The notes below the pieces were generated by a model. It ran no database searches, was not told the DNA's origin, and saw only the letters and a program-made list of their open reading frames with translations. The position numbers and the translations under genes are program-made. 64,000 bases of DNA from Dallia pectoralis (lineage: Eukaryota > Chordata > Actinopteri > Esociformes > Umbridae), in contig CM055745.1 of NCBI GenBank assembly GCA_029465975.1, positions 6,711,915 to 6,775,914 of the forward strand. Reading direction: 5' to 3'. How positions within the stretch are numbered: position 1 is the first letter of the stretch; every line of letters starts with the position of its first letter. Shown here in pieces: positions 10,851 to 22,078 of this stretch.

Positions 10851-11820
10851 GCACCACAGTAGAATAGAGTAATGTATTGACAACAGGATACATGATTCAC
10901 AGTACAACATCAGGAAAATGAGGTTTACTACATTTGGTGAACTACAGCCACTGCATCAGTGAATGATGGATGGCTAAAGATAGAGATAAACATTTCACTG
11001 TTTTATATTACCTGTTTTATATTATATTACCCCGCAAAAAAATAAAGAAATTAAAACGGTCAAAAAAGAAATACCTCACACTGACATGCCATCAGGCGTT
11101 TTTCTCTCACCCGCTGCTTTAGGATGTTGAGCGGTTTAAAAATGATGTATGCAAAAGTAATTTCAGTGTCATTTTACACAGCCAATTAATAAAGTCTAGA
11201 GTTGTTCTTATACCCATCCATAAATTAACCCGGACACGATATAATAGCTAGATTAATGTGTTTTTATATCACTGCCTAATTGCTCTAAGACTCCGATGGG
11301 ACCAGTCCAAGCGGTTTCATTTCGCGATGCGTGCGAGCGAGCAGTGAAATGTCGTCTCGGAACTCGATCTGTCATTAAACAACCACATTGCTTTTCTTAA
11401 TCGTGCCATATAGACTGTAGGCCCATTACCAGGGCAATGTGTGGAAGAAACGCCTCAAGCTCGTTCACTAGACTGATGTATTAGTAAGCAGACACATGTT
11501 ACATGAAGGCAGACACCGACCCACACAGCGGAGCCAAAACATAGACCCAAGTTGGGCACGGGGGAACTGGGCACGGATGGGGCAGAAAGCTGTAAACCAG
11601 TTCTAAACCCAGATGTTTGAAAGTGAAACACGGCAAAATATATAAATAAGCTCCCGCTGTGAGTTCGTTCATAACTAAAAATACGCTACGTGGCGACAAA
11701 AGAACGAAAACAAACAAACAAACAAACGTGGGACAACGCAAACACCCATTCTGACTCCGCTAACCCCGGCAGGGGGAGGGAGGAGCAGGAGCAATGAAAC
11801 AGCCTGTAGTGCTGATACGA
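10851..11820. other. Unique sequence, nothing recognised
   Basis: AT-rich to about 11280, then more CpG-rich (11290-11370). No exon-like segment or mobile element was recognised. The minus-strand frame across 11499-11741 has no known domain. Confidence 0.4.
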
Positions 11821-13455
11821 ACAGCACAGTGTCACCGGCAGCACCACCCATAATGTTTCTCCACAGCACAGTGTCACCGGCAGCACCACCCATATTGTTT
11901 CTCCACAGCACAGTGTCACCGGCAGCACCACCCATAATGTTTCTCCACAGCACAGTGTCACCAGCAGCACCACCCATATTGTTTCTCCACAGCACAGTGT
12001 CACCAGCAGCACCACCCATATTGTTTCTCCACAGCACAGTGTCACCAGCAGCACCACCCATATTGTTTCTCCACAGCACAGTGTCACCAGCAGCACCACC
12101 CATAATGTTTCTCCACAGCACAGTGTCACCGGCAGCACCACCCATATTGTTTCTCCACAGCACAGTGTCACCAGCAGCACCACCCATATTGTTTCTCCAC
12201 AGCACAGTGTCACCAGCAGCACCACCCATATTGTTTCTCCACAGCACAGTGTCACCAGCAGCACCACCCATATTGTTTCTCCACAGCACAGTGTCACCAG
12301 CAGCACCACCCATATTGTTTCTCCACAGCACAGTGTCACCAGCAGCACCACCCATATTGTTTCTCCACAGCACAGTGTCACCAGCAGCACCACCCATATT
12401 GTTTCTCCACAGCACAGTGTCACCATATTGTTTCTCCACAGCACCACCCAGCATTGTTTCTCCACAGCACAGTGTCACCCATATTGTTTCTCCACAGCAC
12501 AGCACCACCCATATTGTTTCTCCACAGCACAGTGTCACCAGCAGCACCACCCATATTGTTTCTCCACAGCACTCACCAGCAGCACCAGTGTCACAGCACA
12601 GCACCACCCATATTGTTTCTCCACAGCACAGTGTCACCAGCAGCACCACCCATATTGTTTCTCCACAGCACAGTGTCACCAGCAGCACCACCCATATTGT
12701 TTCTCCACAGCACAGTGTCACCAGCAGCACCACCCATATTGTTTCACTCACCAGCAGCACCACATTGTTTCTCCACAGCACAGTGTCACCAGCAGCACCA
12801 CCCATATTGTTTCTCCACAGCACAGTGTCACCAGCACCACCCATATTGTTTCTCCACAGCACAGTGTCACCAGCAGCACCACCCATATTGTTTCTCCACA
12901 GCACAGTGTCACCAGCAGCACCACCCATATTGTTTCTCCACAGCACAGTGTCACCAGCAGCACCACCCATATTGTTTCTCCACAGCACAGTGTCAGCACA
13001 GCAGCACCACCCATATTGTTTCTCCACAGCACAGTGTCACCAGCAGCACCACCCATATTGTTTCTCCACAGCACAGTGTCACCAGCAGCACCACCCATAT
13101 TGTTTCTCCACAGCACAGTGTCACCAGCAGCACCACCCATATTGTTTCTCCACAGCACAGTGTCACCAGCAGCACCACCCATATTGTTTCTCCACAGCAC
13201 AGTGTCACCAGCAGCACCACCCATATTGTTTCTCCACAGCACAGTGTCACCAGCAGCACCACCCATATTGTTTCTCCACAGCACAGTGTCACCAGCAGCA
13301 CCACCCATATTGTTTCTCCACAGCACCACCCATATTGCACAGTGTCACCAGCAGCACCACCCATATTGTTTCTCCACAGCACAGTGTCACCAGCAGCACC
13401 ACCCATATTGTTTCTCCACAGCACAGTGTCACCAGCAGCACCACCCATATTGTTC
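11821..13455. repeat. 42 bp minisatellite, about 39 unit equivalents, with scrambled centre
   Basis: Units contain CACAGTGTCACCAGCAGCAC then CACCCATATTGTTTCTCCAC. The left end has CCGGCAGC and CATAATG variants. Between about 12420 and 12610, and again near 12740-12780, 12970-13000 and 13320-13345, units are truncated or fused, while the flanking blocks are near-identical. The 42 bp unit is a multiple of three without stops, so it gives 561- and 371-codon plus-strand frames and 450- and 259-codon minus-strand frames. There is no evidence that any are genes. Confidence 0.97.
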
Positions 13456-13997
13456 AGCCATTGTTCTCCCTGCCGAGGGTGTGCACACTAATCTGCCACG
13501 GAATGAGGACTTGAGAGGATTTACTCTAAGTACCCCTTATTAGGAGCAACTCACTGTGATGTAGTGGAATAAATAAAGAGCCCAACATGGAGCTCAGTGT
13601 TGTATAATCGCCCTATAGGTACAGAGAGAATATTTTAAAGGGGCCAATCTGCAGTTGTTGCGCACGTTGCCCGTAGACCTATACACACTGACGATTTGTA
13701 GTGATGTGAAGGGTTTTTGTGAGCCTTGTTTAACTGAGAATGTGGGAGAAAGATATAGGAGAGAGCCCTTGCGGACAGAGTAGTGAAGCGCATTTGAACC
13801 CATGCTGCAGCAGAACATGTGCATCAGAGGAAGTGCCCAGATTAGGGATGGGGATGTCCTTATATTTTTCAACACTCATCTAGTAATGGCCAGTTATATT
13901 TCATAAGCCCACATTCTCTATTGTTATTGTCACGACCGTGAAAGTTAAGGATTGGCCCTTTTATGCAGGGGCTTAATGAAGAGGGCAGAGAAGGCTG
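13456..13997. other. Unique sequence, nothing recognised
   Basis: A GGAATAAATAAAG patch near 13566 contains AATAAA, without any coding region nearby that it could serve. A TGTCACGA word at 13928 is noted but has no matching partner end. Confidence 0.4.
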
Positions 13998-14053
13998 GAT
14001 GTGTGTGTGTGTGTGTGTGTGTGTAGCTGTGTGTGTGTGTGTGTGTGTGTGTG

Positions 14054-14090
<37 letters not shown>

Positions 14091-14213
14091 GTGTGTGTGT
14101 GTAGGTGTGTGTGTGTGTGTGTGTGTAGGTGTGTGTGTGTGTGTGTGTAGGTGTGTGTGTGTAGGTGTGTGTGTGTGTAGGTGTGTGTGTGTGTAGGCGT
14201 GTGTGTGTGTATC
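13998..14213. repeat. (GT)n array punctuated by GTAGGTGT
   Basis: GT runs of variable length are separated by GTAG or GTAGCT interruptions, giving an irregular 16-40 bp higher-order pattern. Confidence 0.95.
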
Positions 14214-14950
14214 AGAGCTATCAGAGCACCACTCAGATAAGCATTAACCCCTGAGGAGCAAAACCAATTCACAATTGGTTCATCACCGTCCGACCATCAG
14301 TCCTTGGACAGACTCGGAAAAATAAAATCCCTTTGTACTGAGCAAACTAAGGGGGGCCGGGGGCGTCGTTAAATACTAAGGGGGGCCTAATGGCGTCGTT
14401 AAATACGCGTCCCGCTTTTAAAACGGGCCACGCTGCGTCATTTAAATGATTCGCACAGGAGCCTAATTAGTTGGAACCGGAGGCGGACATACACCCAATT
14501 ACGCTGCTATCAAAGCCCGCCGGATCCCGGCGATACAGAGGTACGGGCTCCACATCTAACCCAGTGGTGGAACAGAGGGATTCTGCTCACACTAAAGTAT
14601 GTGTTATTATGTCACCGCGTTCCTGTTCAGTCTTGTCCTCCCTAAAACCAACCCCGTTTCTCCCCTTGTCCCCCGCAGCTCCTGCATGCCTCTAGCGTTA
14701 CACATTAACTCTAGTCTAATTTGCTGGTCTAATCTGAGCAAGCTGTAGCTCAATACGCCATTGCAAATGACCGCGTGTCGACATGTGGATTAAGGTCATC
14801 TGACTGGCAGTTCAGACATTGATTGGAGACACGCCGGCCAATCACACTGGAATAATCAATGACCCAGACTAGCGTCCAACAGGAAGATGTGTTGGCTACA
14901 CACGGGAATTAACATGCCTGAGAACTTTATTATGTGTGTAGCGTCCGGCG
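14214..14950. other. Unique sequence with a short local duplication
   Basis: ACTAAGGGGGGCC and GGCGTCGTTAAATAC occur twice in tandem (about 14347-14406), differing by a short GGGGG/TAATG spacer. The rest (14407-14950) is unique and moderately CpG-containing, with TAATTAG and CAATTA words but no recognised gene. Confidence 0.5.
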
Positions 14951-16100
14951 CGGGGACTGACCAATAACAGCAGTGTTTCCCTACTCTGACCACTCCTCAT
15001 ACAGAGACTGACCAATAACAGCAGTGTTTCCCTACTCTGACCACTCCTCATACAGAGACTGACCAATAACAGCAGTGTTTCCCTACTCTGACCACTCCCT
15101 CATACAGAGACTGACCAATTACAGCAGTGTTTCCCTACTCTGACCACTCCTCATACAGAGACTGACCAATAACAGCAGTGTTTCCCTACTCTGACCACTC
15201 CCTCATACATAGACTGACCAATAACAGCAGTGTTTCCCTTCTCTGACCACTCCCTCATACATAGACTGACCAATAACAGCAGTGTTTCCCTACTCTGACC
15301 ACTCCCTCATACAGAGTCTCTGACCAATAACAGCAGTGTTTCCCTACTCTGACCACTCCCTCATACAGAGACTCTGACCAATAACAGCAGTGTTTCCCTA
15401 CTCTGACCACTCCCTCATACAGAGACTCTGACCAAAAACAGCAGTGTTTCCCTACTCTGACCACTCCCTCATACAGAGACTCTGACCAATAACAGCAGTG
15501 TTTCCCTACTCTGACCACTCCCTCATACAGAGACTCTGACCAATAACAGCAGTGTTTCCCTACTCTGACCACTCCCTCATACAGAGACTCTGACCAATAA
15601 CAGCAGTGTTTTCCCTACTCTGACCACTCCCTCATACATAGACTGACCAATAACAGCAGTGTTTCCCTACTCTGACCACTCCCTCATACATAGACTGACC
15701 AATAACAGCAGTGTTTCCCTACTCTGACCACTCCCTCATACAGAGACTCTGACCAATAACAGCAGTGTTTCCCTACTCTGACCACTCCCTCATACATAGA
15801 CTGACCAATAACAGCAGTGTTTCCCTACTCTGACCACTCCCTCATACAGAGACTCTGACCAATAACAGCAGTGTTTCCCTACTCTGACCACTCCCTCATA
15901 CATAGACTGACCAATAACAGCAGTGTTTCCCTACTCTGACCACTCCCTCATACAGAGACTCTGACCAATAACAGCAGTGTTTCCCTACTCTGACCACTCC
16001 CTCATACAGAGACTCTGACCAATAACAGCAGTGTTTTCCCTACTCTGACCACTCCCTCATACATAGACTGACCAATAACAGCAGTGTTTTCCCTACACTG
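14951..16100. repeat. 51-55 bp minisatellite, about 22 copies
   Basis: The core reads GACCAATAACAGCAGTGTTT then CCCTACTCTGACCACTCC. Unit length varies because of CTC/CCTC and a GAGACTCTGACC versus ATAGACTGACC junction. The two junction types intermix in the right half. Every unit has a CCAAT core on the plus strand. A 105-codon minus-strand frame reflects repetition only. Confidence 0.96.
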
Positions 16101-16552
16101 ATTAGTCCCATACCGTCTAGACCTGAACTCCCGTCTACCTCTCTCAGGTAATCTACTGCAGACTTGTCCGCTGATATACCCTCATGCTTCCTTCTCGAAT
16201 CGGAACCAATCTCAGACGAGAGATAATGGTCTCCCGCGGTGGCGAGATACAGGCCGAGCCGGAGAACGTGGAGCGTTTAATCTCGGCGCCGTTTCCCCGG
16301 TTAACCGCAGCGAAGCGCTAGCTCCCGTGCCAATCCACTTTTCAGACTTTACAGACAGGCAGAGTTGAAACCAGGCGCGAGGAACGTTTCCCAAATGGTA
16401 TCAGTTGAGCGAGCCTGTGATGTTTCGAGACGCAATTACAGCGGTGCACTCCGGTGTCGACAGTCCCCACGGTAACAGCAACACAAGCGGCAAGGATTTA
16501 CCACGAAGACACCGCAGAGTTACCGTTCCAACTCACAGACGTACAGTGAAAA
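16101..16552. other. CpG-rich unique sequence, nothing recognised
   Basis: GC- and CpG-rich through 16220-16480. A 126-codon plus-strand frame (16405-16785) runs into the adjacent LTR, and its product matches no family I know. Confidence 0.35.
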
Positions 16553-16557
16553 GCAGC

Positions 16558-16937
16558 TGTCACGATATCCAACGGTGTGGTGCCGAACAGCCAAATGCAG
16601 AGCCATGGATTCACGTTAGTGGTGTTTTATTCAACACACAAAAAACAAACACGCAGCACAAATGGAAAAAAAACATAAATGTTTCTGTATTAAAATCCAC
16701 AAAGCGACTAATAAAATACTTCCAAACAACAGTAACCCGAACTAACGCTCACCATACAAACCAACGTGACTTGAAACGATGCTAAGCTCCGTGCAACCAC
16801 ACCCAGTGACTTACATACGCCTCCTAATTAACCAACTCAACAAAGGTGTGCATAATTAACTCAGCCGACCTAAAGGAAAAGGTGAGCACAACACAAAAGG
16901 AACGTAAAGTGGATGACTAGATCCACTAGTCATCACA
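16558..16937 (-). mobile_element. Solo LTR of an LTR retrotransposon, 380 bp, 5 bp TSD
   Basis: It begins TGTCACGA (16558-16565) and ends CATCACA (16931-16937), a degenerate TCGTGACA, giving the TG...CA ends of an LTR. The 5 bp GCAGC is duplicated exactly on both sides (16553-16557 and 16938-16942). An AATAAA lies on the minus strand (16626-16631), 68 bp in from the 5' edge, which suggests minus-strand orientation. The element is co-linear with the LTR at 58572-58950: the AATAAA sits at nearly the same offset, and a CTCACC...GTGAC.TGAAAC segment (16748-16780) is shared. No internal retroviral-type coding region adjoins it. The superfamily is inferred as Gypsy- or BEL-like from the 5 bp TSD. 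Confidence 0.85.
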
Positions 16938-16942
16938 GCAGC

Positions 16943-17835
16943 ACTCTATTTTCGGTCTCCCGGCGTGTTTTCGTCTAGGCGAACAGTGACAATTCTCTCA
17001 GACAGACGTCGTGCGCAATGATATTTCGGTCGGATATGCCGGTGAAGGGGCACGGAGGGCGCAGCTGTCTCCTTGATTATCACATTTCTCCGAGAAGCCA
17101 TTCCTTTCCACCAGGAGACGAAAGGCGAGCAGGCCGGGTTGGCAATAGGAATTTCCTTCCTGACATCTGACAGGTTTCTTTCGCTTCATTGTTACCATGG
17201 CGATGGGATCAGAGGCTCAAGGGGCTATCAGACGTCGCGTGTCTCCTGGTAGCTGCACGTAGAAGTGACACGTATCGAGTTAAGACTCTCCTAGGTGAAT
17301 AATATATTCGCGTGGCCGTGCCAACGTCTCGCTACAGCTCCGGGGTTTGAGTGCCGTGTTAGCCACGGAGATCCAAGCCACGGATTTGTTGTTTTCACGA
17401 GTTCAGGTTCAGATCGCGCCACTGAGCAAAGTCATAAAGGCTAACCTGTGTTTAATCCCGTTCCGTTCACCAGTCAATGGAGCACGGGGACATTACAATC
17501 AGTCACGCAGCCACAGTCAGCCACTGATCAAATTGATGTTTGTCGCTCTGTCAGTGTTCATCATCACGCGGTGAGGGGAGGTGGAGGTTTTTTCCTCCCC
17601 TGTTAGATTTCATCAGCGGATCCTCAGGAGGGTCTGGCAAGTTTTGAGTCGTCTCTCTTTCTCACGGTGGCAGGGTTGATTCTATCACAATAAATAACAC
17701 TGATTACATCTGTGGAAAGTTGGAGGAAGCGTGCTGAAATTAATGAGGAGCAAGCGGGGGTGGGGCGGGGTGGGAGATGAGGAGACAGACGTTCATTACC
17801 ACATGGGTGAGTGGGGGAGAGATCTGATTGGCGGG
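16943..17835. other. Unique sequence, nothing recognised
   Basis: Mixed CpG-containing sequence. G-rich at 17755-17783 (GGGGGTGGGGCGGGGTGGG). A 75-codon plus-strand frame (17347-17574) has no recognised domain. Confidence 0.4.
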
Positions 17836-18515
17836 CACATGAAGGTGAGAGAGGGTGAGTAGTGAGAGGGAGAGGAGTTAGGGAGGAGTGAGATAGGGGA
17901 GAGTGAGATAGGGAGAAGAGTGAGATAGGGAGAGGAGTGAGATAGGGAGAGAAGTGAGATATGGAGATGAGTGAGATAGGGAGAGAAGTGAGATAGGGAG
18001 AGGAGTGAGATATGGAGATGAGTGAGATAGGGAGAGGAGTGAGATAGGGAGAGAAGTGAGATATGGAGGTGAAAAGTTCGAGGGAGAGGAATGAGTTGGG
18101 AGTGAGAGAGAGAAGAGGAGTGAGAGAAGAGTGTGAGAGGGAGAGGTGTTAGAAAGGGAGAGGTGTGAGTGGGGAGTGAGAGAGAGAAAGGAGTGAGAGA
18201 GGAGAGAGGGAGAGGAGTTAGAAAGGGAGAGGAGAGAGGGAGGAGTGGGGAGTGAGAGAGGAGTATGAAAGAGCAAGAGGAGTGAGAGAGCCGATTGATA
18301 AGAGAGGAGAGTAATGAATGGGGAGTTAAAGAGTGAGAGGAGTGTGAGGAGGAGTGTGAGAGAGGAGAGTAATGAATGGGGAGTTAAAGAGTGAGAGGAG
18401 TGTGAGAGAGGAGAGTAATGAATGGGGAGTTAAAGAGTGAGAGGAGTGTGAGAGAGGAGAGTAATGAATGGGGAGTTAAAGAGTGAGAGGAGTGTGAGGA
18501 GGAGATGTGTTAGTA
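17836..18515. repeat. Purine-rich GA minisatellite (two sub-arrays)
   Basis: The first sub-array (about 17860-18070) repeats GAGTGAGATAGGGAGA-like units of 17-19 bp. A degenerate GA-rich stretch follows. The second sub-array (about 18303-18500) has four near-identical units of about 46 bp containing GTAATGAATGGGGAGTTAAA. The plus strand is almost pure purine for much of 680 bp. Confidence 0.93.
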
Positions 18516-18630
18516 TGGAATGAGAGGCAGGAGTAAGACGGGAGAGTTGTTAGGGGCGGAGTAGTGGGAGGCCAGTCAGAGTAACAGCAGTCATTCTACT
18601 GGTACAGTACCTGGATGTGTCAGTTAAACG

Positions 18631-18663
18631 GCACACACACACACACGCACACACACACCCACC

Positions 18664-18728
<65 letters not shown>

Positions 18729-18798
18729 ACGCACACGCACACACCCACCCATACACACCCATACACACACACACACGCACACACACGCACACACACAC
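18631..18798. repeat. (CA)n microsatellite with CACG and CCCAT variants
   Basis: A long uninterrupted CA run (about 18667-18718) is flanked by ACACGC repeats and CACCCACCCATACA blocks. Confidence 0.95.
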
Positions 18799-19155
18799 CA
18801 GAAATAACAGTAGAGACAGTACCATAACCTTGGTTACAAAGAGTCAATAGTCTAAATTACACTGCTTTCTGAGCCCTTTCATTTAACCGCTCACAGCAAC
18901 AACAACACAAATATTCCGGTAATCACAAAACCTCAACATACGTCTCATGTAGTTATTTTCTTTCATCAAAGCCACACCCCCCCTGTTTTATTTTCTGTGC
19001 TAAACCTATAATCCCAATCTGTTCAGTTTGTCCTGCAAAACAGACTAACCGTGGCCCATGTTTACACCACGGCCATAATCACCATCATCAGTGGAATCCT
19101 GTATTAAGAAAGGCAGATGAAAGATCCCGTGTAAACTCTACCGCTAGGACACTAA
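18799..19155. other. Unique sequence, nothing recognised
   Basis: No motif, frame or repeat family was recognised. Confidence 0.4.
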
Positions 19156-20190
19156 CGGGTTGTCTGGAGGTCACCAGCACATGGTTATCATGTCAGTGGT
19201 ATGTCATTTGTCTGGGGGTCACCGGCACATGGTTATCATGTCAGTGGTATGTCAGTTGTCTGGGGGTCACCGGCATATGGTTATCATGTCAGTGGTATGT
19301 GATTTGGGGTCACCAGCACATGGTTATCATGTCATCAGTTGTCTGGGGGTCACCAGCACATGGTTATCATGTCTTTTGTCTGGGGGTCACCGGCACATGG
19401 TTATCATGTCAGTGGTATGTCAGTTGTCTGGGGGTCACCGGCACATGGTTATCATGTCAGTGGTATGTCAGTTGTCTGGGGGTCACCGGCACATGGTTAT
19501 CATGTCAGTGGTATGTGATTTGTCTAGGGGTCACCAGCACATGGTTATCATGTCAGTGGTATGTCTTTTGTCTGGGGGTCACCGGCACATGGTTATCATG
19601 TCAGTGGTATGTGATTTGTCTAGGGGTCACCAGCACATGGTTATCATGTCAGTGGTATGTCTTTTGTCTGGGGGTCACCGGCACATGGTTATCATGTCAG
19701 TGGTATGTCAGTTGTCTGGGGGTCACCGGCACATGGTTATCATGTCAGTGGTATGTCAGTTGTCTGTGGGTCACCGGCACATGGTTATCATGTCAGTGGT
19801 ATGTGATTTGTCTAGGGGTCACCAGCACATGGTTATCATGTCAGTGGTATGTCAGTTGTCTGGGGGTCACCGGCACATGGTTATCATGTCAGTGGTATGT
19901 GATTTGTCTAGGGGTCACCAGCACATGGTTATCATGTCAGTGGTATGTCTTTTGTCTGGGGGTCACCGGCACATGGTTATCATGTCAGTGGTATGTCAGT
20001 TGTCTGGGGGTCACCGGCACATGGTTATCATGTCAGTGGTATGTCAGTTGTCTGGGGGTCACCGGCACATGGTTATCATGTCAGTGGTATGTCATTTGTT
20101 TGGGTCACCAGCACATGGTTATCATGTCAGTGGTATGTCATTTGTCTGGGCACATGGTTATCATGTCAGTGGTATGTCATTAACAGATGC
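19156..20190. repeat. 48 bp minisatellite, about 22 copies, with higher-order pattern
   Basis: Units contain GGTCACCGGCACATGGTTAT and CATGTCAGTGGTATGT. Three linker words (CAGTTGT, GATTTGT, CTTTTGT) distinguish unit types. In the full-length units, GATTTGT is followed by CTAGGGGTCACCAG, and usually by a CTTTTGT unit. The right end is truncated. Being a multiple of three, the array gives 359- and 294-codon frames that are artefacts. Confidence 0.97.
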
Positions 20191-20475
20191 CATCAAAACA
20201 CTGCAGATGTCCGTTGCTCTTCACAAGTCCTTCGCCTAATGTGTCTGCTATTTCGTTTAGAGTGAAACATGTTCTATGGGGGATTGGATTTCTGCTGTGA
20301 GGGATTACATTGGGTTGTCTTTTTCATTATTACATTTCTTTATACCAAAAACAACCATTTCATCAGTGAGGCCTTTAGAACAGACACACACACACACCGT
20401 GTTTGTGGGCATGGTATTGTCAACCATTTTCCTTTAAAAGTCAAAGTGCTGGTAAAAGCGACGCAACAAATGTAA

Positions 20476-20652
20476 TGTATTCGAACAATGTATTCGGACA
20501 ATGTATTCGAACAATGTATTCGGGAAATGTGTTCAGACTATGTATTCAGACTATGTATTCAGACTATGTATTCAGACTATGTATTCAGACTATGTATTCA
20601 GACTATGTATTCAGACTATGTATTCAGACTATGTATTCAGACTATGTAGTCA
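20476..20652. repeat. 13 bp tandem repeat (GTATTCAGACTAT)
   Basis: About nine near-perfect copies (about 20535-20645) follow several degenerate GTATTCGAACAAT-type copies at the left edge. Confidence 0.95.
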
Positions 20653-21020
20653 GATACCTTGTTTTGTTGAGAGCAAAATGACAATGACTTACATAAGGAG
20701 AAAGCTTAGGGATGTACATTTACGTCACACAGCGAAGTTCCTAGCGCCATGAAATGTTTAATACCTAAGCTCTTTATCCTAAACGCACTTGGAATATGAT
20801 TTTGGTTGCCCTTGTGATAAAATCCTCTTACTTTATTCTTCATTGAGAAGAATAAGGTCAGTCAATGGAAGCAATACAGCACTATGAAAAACATGCCCTT
20901 TCAGATTTATATAGAGTTACATTAGTATACTATCTCAAATGAATGTTTAATAAAGAAAGTTACGCATTAACTTTACGTAGTTGTGATTGGCCCTTAGACA
21001 CAATAACATCACACTTTTTA
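20653..21020. other. AT-rich unique sequence, nothing recognised
   Basis: No coding or repeat signal was recognised between the two short tandem arrays. Confidence 0.4.
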
Positions 21021-21024
21021 GTCA

Positions 21025-21206
21025 TAGTGATGTAGATCTGCCAGTGTGATGTAGATCTGCCAGTGTGATGTAGATCTGCCAGTGTGATGTAGATCTGACA
21101 CAGTGATGTAGATCTGCCAGTGTGATGTAGATCTGCCAGTGTGATGTAGATCTGCCAGTGTGATGTAGATCTGCCAGTGTGATGTAGATCTGCCAGTGTG
21201 ATGTAA
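21025..21206. repeat. 19 bp tandem repeat (GTGATGTAGATCTGCCAGT)
   Basis: Nine or so copies, nearly identical, with one variant ending GACACA (about 21096) and a mutated last copy. Confidence 0.96.
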
Positions 21207-21289
21207 ATCTCAGTTAAGATTGTCTGACATTCTATAATACAGAGTTTAATGGTTTCTTGAATGATGTCGCCCAGGTCGAATGCAACGTG

Positions 21290-22078
21290 GACAAATGTGG
21301 TGTTTGGTTTTTACCAGACATAACAGGGCCGACACTGTGGAATGTGGTGTTTGGTTTTTACCAGACATAACAGGGCCGACACTGTGGAATGTGGTGTTTG
21401 GTTTTTACCAGACATAACAGGGCCGACACTGTGGAATGTGGTGTTTGGTTTTTACCAGACATAACAGGGCCGACACTGTGGTATGTGGTGTTTGGTTTTT
21501 ACCAGACATAACAGGGCCGACACTGTGGAATGTGGTGTTTGGTTTTTACCAGACATAACAGGGCCGACACTGTGGTATGTGGTGTTTGGTTTTTACCAGA
21601 CATAACAGGGCCGACACTGTGGAATGTGGTGTTTGGTTTTTACCAGACATAACAGAGCCGACACTGTGGAATGTGGTGTTTGGTTTTTACCAGACATAAC
21701 AGGGCAGACACTGTGGAATGTGGTGTTTGGTTTTTACCAGACAAAACAGGGCCGACACTGTGGAATGTGGTGTTTGTTTTTTTACCAGACATAACAGGGC
21801 CGACACTGTGGAATGTGGTGTTTTGTTTTTACCAGACATAACAGGGCCGACACTGTGGAATGTGGTGTTTGGTTTTTACCAGACATAACAGAGCCGACAC
21901 TGTGGAATGTGGTGTTTTGTTTTTACCAGACATAACAGGGCCGACACTGTGGAAGGTGGTGTTTGGTTTTTACCAGACATAACAGGGCAGACACTGTGGA
22001 ATGTGGTGTTTGGTTTTTACCAGACATAACAGGGCAGACACTGTGGAAGGTGGTGTTTTGGTTTTACCAGACATAACA
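21290..22078. repeat. 47 bp minisatellite, about 17 copies
   Basis: Units contain GGAATGTGGTGTTTGG, TTTTTACCAGACATAACAGG and GCCGACACTGT. Variants (GGGCAGACA, TTTTGTTTTT, GGAAGGTGG) accumulate toward the right end. Confidence 0.97.

Noticed and set aside
11675..13543. Overlapping frames of 259-561 codons on both strands
   Set aside because: All are translations of the stop-free 42 bp tandem unit in different frames.
13928..13935. TGTCACGA as the start of a third LTR
   Set aside because: No matching TCGTGACA end, target duplication or internal similarity was found downstream or upstream.
19160..20239. 359-codon frame with Gly-His-Met-Val-Ile-Met repeats
   Set aside because: The 48 bp repeat unit is a multiple of three and open. 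No start context or domain.
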